Source: Rickettsiales bacterium (GTDB taxonomy: Bacteria; Pseudomonadota; Alphaproteobacteria; Rickettsiales; Deianiraeaceae). From it: a stretch of 12,606 nt of DNA. A program made the translations under genes and the position numbers. The notes beneath the pieces were generated by a model. It was not told the origin of the DNA. It saw only the letters and a program-made list of their open reading frames with translations, and ran no database searches. This document shows, piece after piece, positions 6,450 to 12,606 of this stretch; the first letter of the stretch is position 1; every line of letters starts with the position of its first letter. The stretch lies in contig JAFUUN010000005.1 in assembly GCA_017477855.1 (NCBI GenBank), forward strand, positions 1-12,606. The letters are read 5' to 3'.

Positions 6450-7007
6450 ATGGTATTTAACAAGAAGAAAACAACAAGCGAAGGAGATGAATTTTCTGAA
6501 ACTGATAGATGTCTTTCTGTTGTCTATAACCGTTTTTACCTGCAAATGAATAGGTTAAACCGATATATGAATGCGTTTGTTACTGGCAATAATACATTTG
6601 AAAGTGCAATTGTTGAGACGAATGACAACAAAAAGACAACAGGCTTTCCGACTGTAAAAATTGATGTCAAAAACATTGAAAACCGTTGCGGTTCATACAT
6701 TGCAACCGCAGAAATATGTGGCGTGAGATACAAATGTGTTGCATTTCTTAGTAAAAAAAAAGGGACAATAGAAGCGCATTTGATAGATTGTTCAAAAAAG
6801 GATTTAGTGGGTAGCGTTGTCAAATTGCGCATCATTCAATTTATTAGGGAGCGTCAGGAATTTAACAGCGACAAAAGGTTGATAGAAGCAATTTCAAGTG
6901 ATATTTATCTCACGAATGCTTATTTTAAACACGGTGGTGCAAACATTGACGATGATGTTGTGGGGGGGGATGGCGATCGAAGAAAAGCTCAGAGTACATT
7001 ATTTTAG
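6450..7007 (+). CDS. Hypothetical soluble protein with a G8 tract near its 3' end
   Basis: 185 residues, no signal peptide or membrane segment, no family recognised. The N-terminus is charged (NKKKTTSEGDEFSETD), followed by a helical Tyr/Asn-rich stretch (YNRFYLQMNRLNRYMNAF). A beta-rich centre comes next (FPTVKIDVKNI, SYIATAEICGVRYKCVAFL), then KLRIIQFIRERQEF and an Asp/Gly-rich tail ending KAQSTLF. The centre faintly recalls a small beta-barrel, but PilZ signature residues are not present. A run of eight G at 6962-6969 lies in the last 15 codons; a slip there would replace the C-terminus. It follows the lipoprotein-like gene by 1 nt and is the last gene before the pnp promoter. Confidence 0.6.
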   Translation: MVFNKKKTTSEGDEFSETDRCLSVVYNRFYLQMNRLNRYMNAFVTGNNTFESAIVETNDNKKTTGFPTVKIDVKNIENRCGSYIATAEICGVRYKCVAFLSKKKGTIEAHLIDCSKKDLVGSVVKLRIIQFIRERQEFNSDKRLIEAISSDIYLTNAYFKHGGANIDDDVVGGDGDRRKAQSTLF

Positions 7008-7021
7008 CAAACAGATTATAC

Positions 7022-7051
7022 TTGACAATTAGAGTTTTTGCTTTCTACTGG
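7022..7051 (+). promoter_or_regulatory. Probable pnp promoter
   Basis: TTGACA (7022-7027) in ACTTGACAATT, an 18-nt spacer and TACTGG (7046-7051) as a mediocre -10. Transcription would start near 7058, about 23 nt before the pnp ATG at 7081. rpsO, the usual upstream partner of pnp, is absent here, which fits pnp having its own promoter. Confidence 0.45.
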
Positions 7052-7080
7052 CGGAGATTAAATTTAATTGAAGTTTTTTT

Positions 7081-9615
7081 ATGTTCACGACTTACACACA
7101 AGAAGTCAAATTTGGTGATAAAACAATCACTTTGGAGACAGGTTTTTTGGCTAATCAAGCCGATGGTTCAGTTGTCGCACGATGCGGAGATACAGTGGTT
7201 TTGTGCGTTGTTTGCACTGCAAAAGAGGATAGTCCAGACACTGACTTTTTTCCACTGACAGTCAATTATATTGAAAAGGCCTATGCATGCGGGAAAATCC
7301 CGGGCGGTTTCTACAAAAGAGAGGGCAAACAGAGCGAGCGCGAGATATTGATTTCGCGTCTGATTGACAGGCCAATTCGCCCAATTTTTGTTGACGGATA
7401 TTACAGAAATACGCAAATTATTTGCACACTATTGTCATATGACGGAAAAAATGAGCCAGACATCGTGGCAATGGTCGGTGCCTCGGCTGCTGTGGCAGTA
7501 GCTGGATTGCCAACGCAAGGCGTAATCAGTGCATGCCGCATTGGATATGTTGATGGAAAATACATTGTAAATCCAACGACAGATGTGATGAAAAATAGTA
7601 AGCTTGATATCGTTGTTGCGGGTACTACCAATGCGGTCTTGATGGTTGAAAGTGAGGCTAAAATCTTGACTGAAGATGAGATGCTTGGTGCAATCGCAAA
7701 GGCGCAGGATGTTATCAATTCGTCGGTGGAACAAATTAAGGATTTTGTAGCCAAGGTTGGTAAGGCGCCAGCGGTAATATTTGAGCCACGAGACAGGACG
7801 AAGCTATATGACAAAATCTCCGAACTTGCCAAGAAAAAAGTGGTTGAGGCATTCAAGATACAAAACAAAAAGGAGCGCCATGAGGCATTGAAAGATATTT
7901 TGGTAAATTTGAAGGAAGATTTGAAGAATTTTGTTGCAGAAGAACCTTGCGAAGCTGGCTGTGAATGCAGTAAAAAAGCTTGTAAAAGTGTCAAAGGCAA
8001 GTGCAATGCGAAATGCAAATGTAAGGGATGCAAGGACGGAAATTGCACAGATTGCGAGTGCTGTTCCGACATAAATGCTGATAAACAGCTGGTTTTCCAG
8101 GGCGGTAAGCCAGTTGAGATGAACGATGTTGATATAAATTTGATGTACGAACAACTGCAAAGTGATGTTGTGCGCAACCAGATTTTAAAGGACAAAATTC
8201 GTATTGACGGAAGAAGATTGGACGAGGTCAGACCAATAGAGGTCAGGGTAGGTGTGTTGCCACTTGTGCACGGTTCTGCCGTCTTTTCAAGGGGCATGAC
8301 GCAGTCAATGGCAATTGCAACTCTTGGAACTTCTGATGACGAACAACAGAGTGATAGCTTGACGGCCACTGAAATGTCGCAGAGATTTATATTACATTAC
8401 AATTTCCCAGGGTATTCTGCAGGTGAGGCAACGCCTCCAAAAGCGCCTGGACGCCGCGAGTTAGGCCACGGAAACTTGGCTCGTAGAGCGCTCGCGCCAG
8501 TCATTCCTTCAAAGGAGGAGTTTCCATATACAATTCGTGTTGTGAGCGAGATTACGAGCAGCGATGGTTCAACCTCGCAGGCCACCGTTTGCAGTTCTTG
8601 TATGGCTATGATGGACATGGGGGTACCACTAAAAGCGCCCGTGGCTGGTGTCGCAATGGGTCTTATCAAGGAGGATAGCGGCTACGCGGTGTTGACTGAC
8701 ATCATGGCGGATGAGGATCACCTCGGCGACATGGACTTCAAAGTTGCTGGACCAGCCGAGGGAATTACGGCTCTGCAAATGGATATCAAAACGTTTGGTA
8801 TAACCATGGAAATCATGCGCGATGCACTGGCTCAGGCGAGGAGGGCGCGCTTGCACATTATGTCAAAGATGATGGAGGCCTTGAATGCTCCACGAGAGGG
8901 CTTGAATGCCAATGCACCTAAAATTATCAACATTCAAATCACAGAAAAACAAATTCCTGAATTGATAGGAAAAGGGGGAGCAACAATCAAGAAAATTTGC
9001 GAAACAACTGGCTCAAAAATTGACATTGGCGAAGGCGGTTTGGTGACTGTTTTTGCCAACAATGATGAGCAAGCAAACATGACAAAAGAAATGATTGATG
9101 GTGTGCTTGGAAATATTGAATTCGGCAAGGTTTTTGATGCAACAGTCAAGAGCGTTTTGGCCTTCGGAGCAATAGTTGACATTGGCTTTGACAGAACGGG
9201 TTTGGTGCATATAAGTGAGCTCTCTGAAAGTGAAGTTGCTGACCCAACGATATTCGTAAAAGAAGGGGACAAAGTGAAGGTGAAATACACTGGCAAGGAT
9301 GAAAAAGGCCGCTTGAAGTTCTCAATGAAGGCGGTTGACCAGGACACGGGAGAGGATAAGGGCTATGAATTGAAGGAGAACTCTTCGGCTTTTGAAAGAT
9401 CCGACAGACCAAGACATGATAGGGGCGACAGAGGTGGACGCAGGAATTTTGAAAATCGTGATAGGAACGACAGAGGTGAAAGAAGAGACAGAAGAGACGA
9501 TCGTGGTGAACGTAATTTCAGAAGAGACAAACGGAATTATGATGATGATTTCAGGAACAAAAAAGGCAAGAAAAAAGATTTGAAAAAGAGGAAGAAAAAG
9601 TTTTTTTTCTTTTAG
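7081..9615 (+). CDS. pnp: Polyribonucleotide nucleotidyltransferase (PNPase) with a cysteine-rich insertion
   Basis: PNPase is a trimeric phosphorolytic 3'-5' exoribonuclease of the cytoplasm and RNA degradosome. At 844 residues it is over 100 longer than usual. Order: first RNase PH-like core (about 10-215, with PGGFYKREGKQSEREILISRLIDRPIRP); helical region to about 285; an extra segment (about 287-348) with 12 Cys in residues 290-328; RIDGR (374-378); second, catalytic core with RRELGHGNLARRAL (458 on), SSDGSTSQA (493 on) and DEDHLGDMDFK (544-554, metal and phosphate site); KH domain with IGKGG (629-633); S1 domain (about 665-735, FGAIVDIG, TGLVHISEL); then a 100-residue Arg/Asp/Gly-rich, finally Lys-rich tail ending FFFF. 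Catalytic residues look intact. No clear Shine-Dalgarno precedes the ATG. The ELM1-family gene starts 16 nt downstream. Confidence 0.97.
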   Translation: MFTTYTQEVKFGDKTITLETGFLANQADGSVVARCGDTVVLCVVCTAKEDSPDTDFFPLTVNYIEKAYACGKIPGGFYKREGKQSEREILISRLIDRPIRPIFVDGYYRNTQIICTLLSYDGKNEPDIVAMVGASAAVAVAGLPTQGVISACRIGYVDGKYIVNPTTDVMKNSKLDIVVAGTTNAVLMVESEAKILTEDEMLGAIAKAQDVINSSVEQIKDFVAKVGKAPAVIFEPRDRTKLYDKISELAKKKVVEAFKIQNKKERHEALKDILVNLKEDLKNFVAEEPCEAGCECSKKACKSVKGKCNAKCKCKGCKDGNCTDCECCSDINADKQLVFQGGKPVEMNDVDINLMYEQLQSDVVRNQILKDKIRIDGRRLDEVRPIEVRVGVLPLVHGSAVFSRGMTQSMAIATLGTSDDEQQSDSLTATEMSQRFILHYNFPGYSAGEATPPKAPGRRELGHGNLARRALAPVIPSKEEFPYTIRVVSEITSSDGSTSQATVCSSCMAMMDMGVPLKAPVAGVAMGLIKEDSGYAVLTDIMADEDHLGDMDFKVAGPAEGITALQMDIKTFGITMEIMRDALAQARRARLHIMSKMMEALNAPREGLNANAPKIINIQITEKQIPELIGKGGATIKKICETTGSKIDIGEGGLVTVFANNDEQANMTKEMIDGVLGNIEFGKVFDATVKSVLAFGAIVDIGFDRTGLVHISELSESEVADPTIFVKEGDKVKVKYTGKDEKGRLKFSMKAVDQDTGEDKGYELKENSSAFERSDRPRHDRGDRGGRRNFENRDRNDRGERRDRRDDRGERNFRRDKRNYDDDFRNKKGKKKDLKKRKKKFFFF

Positions 9616-9631
9616 TTTTATTGTTTGATTT

Positions 9632-10645
9632 ATGGAGAAGAGCAGCGATGGTTTACGTGTGATTGCGTTGTTGGGGCAAAGAAAGCACAGCAGATTGGAT
9701 AACGCACAAACGATAATGTTGGCAAACGCACTTGCTGGCAAAGATGGTGTTGTATATCAAAAAAGCATATATTTTAATATATTAATAAATCTGCCATCTT
9801 GGTTGTTGTTCTTCATTCCAGTTTGGCTACTTATAAAACACAATGACGGGTTTAGAGACATTGAATACTGCGATATAATTGTGACATGTGGAAAAAACAT
9901 GATACGTTATGCCAAGTACCTAAAAAAGAACTCGTATCCAGATGCAAAGTTGATACAAATTGGTAATCCGAGATATACGTGGAAATGTATTGATGTGCTG
10001 TTGCGCCCACATCACGGAAGGAGTGTTATTCCATGTAAAAACACTATTCGTTATCGCGGGCACTTCTGCGAACAGCTTGACAAGGGAATTGCTGAGGAAA
10101 TGGACAAGAAGTATAAGAAAATTAGGGAGACATGGGATAGTGAGTTTATTGGCGTGTTTGTTGGCCGTGATACAACGCAATACAAGATGACGCCAATGAT
10201 TGCAAAGAAGTTTGCGATAACAATAAATACAATTTCTCACAACATGAAAATGCCACTTTTGATTTCCGTTGATCAGGGTGTTTCAAAGAGTGCAATAGAA
10301 ATGATAAAACAATATCTTGATTGCAATTATTATCTATATGTCAAGGCAGTGAACCCACATGAGAGCCCAAAAGTGGCGTTCATGGACTGGTCAAAGTTTT
10401 ATATTATTACTGGGAATTCCATCGTGGATCAGAGCGAACTAATGTCACAAAATAAACCTGTCTACATTTATTACGATGGAAAACACTCGTATAAATACAA
10501 GTTGTTCTACAACGATGTTATTTCTGACGGCTGCGCAAGGCCTCTGACAGCAAATCTTGAAAAACTGGACGACTTCAAGCCCGTTCCACTGAACGATATG
10601 GATAACTTGGTGCTGAAAATAAAAACAGTGTGCGGTTTGATATAA
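9632..10645 (+). CDS. ELM1-family (DUF1022-type) protein
   Basis: 337 residues. The arrangement matches the bacterial ELM1 family, named after a plant mitochondrial fission factor and glycosyltransferase-like in fold. An N-terminal LLGQRKHSRLDNAQTIMLANAL segment corresponds to the family's opening motif (D.R.GH..Q...LA..L). CDIIVTCGKNMIRYAKYLKK and KLIQIGNPR correspond to its first domain. FIGVFVGRDTTQYKM, PLLISVDQGVSKSAIEMIK and WSKFYIITGNSIVDQSELMSQNKPVYIYY correspond to the second domain, where the family has VTxDSVSMxSEA and GKPV. A hydrophobic patch (about 50-67, LINLPSWLLFFIPVWLLI) may touch the membrane. The biochemical role in bacteria is not established; neighbours suggest the cell envelope. 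It ends directly before the next ATG (0 nt gap), so it is probably co-transcribed and coupled with the carboxypeptidase gene. Confidence 0.8.
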   Translation: MEKSSDGLRVIALLGQRKHSRLDNAQTIMLANALAGKDGVVYQKSIYFNILINLPSWLLFFIPVWLLIKHNDGFRDIEYCDIIVTCGKNMIRYAKYLKKNSYPDAKLIQIGNPRYTWKCIDVLLRPHHGRSVIPCKNTIRYRGHFCEQLDKGIAEEMDKKYKKIRETWDSEFIGVFVGRDTTQYKMTPMIAKKFAITINTISHNMKMPLLISVDQGVSKSAIEMIKQYLDCNYYLYVKAVNPHESPKVAFMDWSKFYIITGNSIVDQSELMSQNKPVYIYYDGKHSYKYKLFYNDVISDGCARPLTANLEKLDDFKPVPLNDMDNLVLKIKTVCGLI

Positions 10646-11656
10646 ATGAGGGCAAAGTTGTTTGTTTTGACATTATTATTTATGTTTGTGTGGGCGGGGA
10701 ATGCCCGTGCATATGAAGAAAATATGCCGTTCACTTCATCAATTGTTGTGAATTCAAAGAACGGCCAGATATTACAATCATATTATCCTGATAGAGTAAT
10801 TTATCCTGCATCACTGACAAAAATGATGACTGCTTATGTTGTTTTTGCTGCGATAAAAAGAGGTGTTATTGGACTATATGATAAAATTGACAAGGATAAA
10901 TATGCAAGCTACGGAATATACAGATATTTTGACAAAAACGAGAATGTAACGGTGTATGATTTGTTGCTGAAAATGATTGTTAATTCCACTAACGAGGCTG
11001 CCACAATACTTGCGATAGAGGTGTCTGAGAATGTCAACGATTTTGTTGAAATAATGAATGATTATGCTCGTAAAATCAAGATGACAAAGACGCATTTTGC
11101 AAATCCGCATGGTCTTTTTGAAAAAGAGCACTTTTCTACGGCGCGCGATATGGCAAATTTAAGTATCCGCCTGGTGCATGACTTTCCGAATTTATCACAG
11201 CTGTTTGGTATAACTGACTATCTTTCAAATGATGATTTCTATGAGAAGACCACTGTCATACAGCGGAAATCAGTTGGCTTGAAAGGTAATAAAACAGGTT
11301 ATGTTGCGGCATCTGGCTACAACATTGCGGCTTGGGGAGAATATGGCATCAATGAGAAAATTTTTGCAGTTTTGATTGGTGCGAGCAGTAAATACGAGCG
11401 AGACAGGTTGATAATGCGCCTAATTGGCAATAGCGTGAAGGAATATAATATTGTTAATCGCAAAGAGAGAGACAGTGATATTAATAAATTGATGGATAGT
11501 GCGGCAAAATTCTTTGGTTTTGACAAGAAAAAAGAGGAAGGAACGATTGACGCTGATGAAGAAGATGACTTGGGATTTGAGATTGAAGTTAAGAATATAA
11601 ACGATGAAGACAAACAGAAAATCAACAAAAATAACAGGTTTTACGTGGCTCGTTGA
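10646..11656 (+). CDS. dacA: D-alanyl-D-alanine carboxypeptidase (peptidase S11, low-molecular-weight penicillin-binding protein)
   Basis: 336 residues. It removes the terminal D-Ala from peptidoglycan pentapeptides in the periplasm, so this organism keeps peptidoglycan or a remnant of its processing. Residues 1-22 are a signal peptide ending NARA. The three active-site motifs of the S11 family are complete: SLTK (Ser56, Lys59) in YPASLTKMMTAYVVF, STN (114-116) in IVNSTNEAA, and KTG (216-218) in GNKTGYVAASGYN. The substrate-side segment MTKTHFANPHGL is also present. After about residue 255 the PBP5-type beta-domain is not evident. Instead there is a charged Asp/Glu/Lys tail without the terminal amphipathic membrane helix, so the mature form may be soluble. 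The symbol follows the family; dacC or dacF are equally possible. It starts immediately after the ELM1-family stop. Confidence 0.92.
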   Translation: MRAKLFVLTLLFMFVWAGNARAYEENMPFTSSIVVNSKNGQILQSYYPDRVIYPASLTKMMTAYVVFAAIKRGVIGLYDKIDKDKYASYGIYRYFDKNENVTVYDLLLKMIVNSTNEAATILAIEVSENVNDFVEIMNDYARKIKMTKTHFANPHGLFEKEHFSTARDMANLSIRLVHDFPNLSQLFGITDYLSNDDFYEKTTVIQRKSVGLKGNKTGYVAASGYNIAAWGEYGINEKIFAVLIGASSKYERDRLIMRLIGNSVKEYNIVNRKERDSDINKLMDSAAKFFGFDKKKEEGTIDADEEDDLGFEIEVKNINDEDKQKINKNNRFYVAR

Positions 11657-11657
11657 G

Positions 11658-11731
11658 TGCACTTGACAGGATTTGAACCTGCAACCTTTTCCTCCGGAGG
11701 GAAACGCTCTATCCAGTTGAGCTACAAGTGC
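11658..11731 (-). tRNA. tRNA-Arg (anticodon CCG)
   Basis: A full cloverleaf folds on the minus strand (74 nt): perfect acceptor GCACTTG/CAAGTGC, D-arm GCTC-AACTGGATA-GAGC, anticodon arm TTTCC-CTCCGGA-GGAAA, variable loop AGGTT, T-arm GCAGG-TTCAAAT-CCTGT and discriminator A. The anticodon CCG decodes CGG (Arg). The A after GG in the D-loop fits A20, an arginine identity base. CCA is not encoded. It converges on the carboxypeptidase gene, ending 1 nt after that stop codon. Confidence 0.96.
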
Positions 11732-12004
11732 TTATGTGGTTTGTAGATTGGCGGTTTTTATTTGCAAATTTAAATATTTTTTTGAAAAAATTGAACAAGA
11801 AGAAGCCAAAAAGCTTTAACAGAAATGTAGTGTATCAAACGTGTATGTAATAAATACTATCAATAATGTAAAGAGCAGTTTTTAATAAATGTATAGTTTG
11901 GCAATTTTGTCATATATTTTTATTTCCTTGATACTCAATCCAACAACTTTCCACTTGACAAATTAGAAATGCATTCTATGTATATTAATGTTAATCCCTT
12001 CTTT
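11732..12004. other. AT-rich intergenic region between divergent tRNA-Arg and membrane-protein gene
   Basis: No convincing ORF, hairpin terminator or RNA gene is visible. It must hold the tRNA-Arg promoter on the minus strand; I see only weak TTGCAA- and TTGTTC-like boxes there. On the plus strand it holds the TTGACA box at 11955. Confidence 0.5.
11955..11960 (+). promoter_or_regulatory. Probable -35 box of the terminal membrane-protein gene
   Basis: TTGACA in CACTTGACAAAT. At the normal distance only TATGTA stands; a better TATATT (11981-11986) lies 20 nt away, which is long. It favours the ATG at 12005 as start, since the ATGs at 11969 and 11978 would fall within or before the -10 region. 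Confidence 0.4.
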
Positions 12005-12606
12005 ATGTCATTTTTCTCTGTAATTCAAAATACACCGTTTGGTAGTGCCAGTACGCTTGCAATGATCTCGGCATATTTACTGCTGTCGTTCTTTGCAATA
12101 TGCTTGTTGTCAAAGGACAGATGGTTTAACACGGTGGTAATGATTTACTCGTCAGTGGTGGTCTTGGCAATAATCGTAAGCATGTTGATCGCTTTTTTTA
12201 CAACTGGGCGTTCATTTTTATTTACCACTTGGACGTTAAGAATATTGGTTTTGATGTCTATTTTACTGATTGTCGGTGCATTTATAGCTCAGCCCTCTAA
12301 ATATGAAATCAGTAATATCAAAACGGATAAAGAAGCCAAGGATAATATTATTGGCTATCAAAAGATTGAAGACATTGTTGACAGTTCTGACAATAAGGTA
12401 AATGCAGTGGAAGCGTTGAAAAATGAGATTAAAAACTTTTCAGCAGATAAGATTGACCCAATATATTATGGTGGGCGTGTTGAGGATACTGACAAAATAG
12501 AAAATATCAAGGCAGAATTTAGAGAAGCCGTGAAGGAAGTTGTAAATGAAGAACTGAAAAAAGAGCAAACTACCGCACTTGCTGTTGTTCCTGCTGAACA
12601 ACAAGC
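12005..12606 (+). CDS. Multi-pass membrane protein with a charged soluble tail (3' end outside window)
   Basis: An ORF open to the window end (200 codons visible). Upstream in-frame ATGs at 11978 and 11969 exist, but the promoter position favours 12005. Three hydrophobic segments are visible: about residues 16-36 (TLAMISAYLLLSFFAICLL), 41-66 (NTVVMIYSSVVVLAIIVSML) and 77-96 (LRILVLMSILLIVGAFIA). A charged, Lys/Glu/Asp-rich helical tail follows, with KIEDIVDSSDNKVNAVEALK and EFREAVKEVVNEELKKEQ, and Ala/Val/Pro at the visible end. No family is recognised. The topology (membrane helices, then a long polar helical tail) would suit a scaffold or secretion-associated protein, but nothing in the sequence decides this. 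Confidence 0.7.
   Translation, partial: MSFFSVIQNTPFGSASTLAMISAYLLLSFFAICLLSKDRWFNTVVMIYSSVVVLAIIVSMLIAFFTTGRSFLFTTWTLRILVLMSILLIVGAFIAQPSKYEISNIKTDKEAKDNIIGYQKIEDIVDSSDNKVNAVEALKNEIKNFSADKIDPIYYGGRVEDTDKIENIKAEFREAVKEVVNEELKKEQTTALAVVPAEQQ

Noticed and set aside
6450..7007. PilZ domain in the unrecognised protein next to the pilus-like cluster
   Set aside because: The RxxxR and D/N-x-S-x-x-G signatures are not present.
7022..7258. 78-codon ORF overlapping the pnp start
   Set aside because: Its TTG start is the -35 box of pnp and its frame is a shadow of the pnp coding sequence.
7401..8369. 322-codon minus-strand ORF inside pnp
   Set aside because: Antisense shadow of a strongly conserved gene; the translation is rich in Ser, Leu and Cys with no domain.
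11659..11668. CTTGACAGG as a plus-strand promoter -35 box
   Set aside because: It is the acceptor and T-stem 3' part of tRNA-Arg on the minus strand.
1..12606. CRISPR arrays, insertion sequences, rRNA
   Set aside because: No regularly spaced direct repeats, transposase-like ORFs or rRNA segments were seen.

Overview
The window looks like part of the chromosome of an AT-rich alphaproteobacterium, probably host-associated (Rickettsiales- or Holosporales-like). The reasons are the low GC, the CTTGACA-type -35 boxes, an ELM1-family protein, an exported ankyrin-repeat protein, many short exported proteins with no recognisable family, and several start codons without a clear Shine-Dalgarno sequence. 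The placement is an inference; no 16S rRNA or other marker settles it.

Layout. 1-329: the 3' end of frr (ribosome recycling factor), meeting tail to tail a small minus-strand gene (655-326) that starts only 10 nt after the 3' end of a minus-strand tRNA-Ala(CGC); one promoter in front of the tRNA seems to serve both. 780-1010: a compact GC-rich, hairpin-forming element in otherwise AT-rich DNA. 1060-2509: a CoaX-like (type III pantothenate kinase family) gene with eroded catalytic motifs, then a small exported protein. 2688-7007: an accessory block. It begins with a type IV prepilin-like gene whose start codon is separated from its pilin frame by a (GA)9 tract, one unit out of frame. An exported ankyrin-repeat protein, a membrane protein of PilO-like shape, an exported protein with a PilP/GspC-like segment, a tiny lipoprotein-like protein and an unrecognised soluble protein carrying a G8 tract follow. 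7081-11656: pnp, an ELM1-family gene and a D-alanyl-D-alanine carboxypeptidase, closely spaced and probably one operon. 11658-11731: tRNA-Arg(CCG) on the minus strand. 12005-end: the 5' part of a membrane-protein gene.

How it works together. The housekeeping part covers ribosome recycling, RNA decay and peptidoglycan trimming. The 2688-6448 block may encode part of a minimal type IV pilus or type II secretion-like machine; this rests on one clear prepilin sequence and weaker topology and pattern resemblances.

The points most worth a second look are the GA-repeat switch or lesion in the prepilin gene, a 12-cysteine metallothionein-like insertion inside PNPase, the CoaX-like probable pseudoenzyme, the tRNA-mRNA dicistron, and the GC-rich element.
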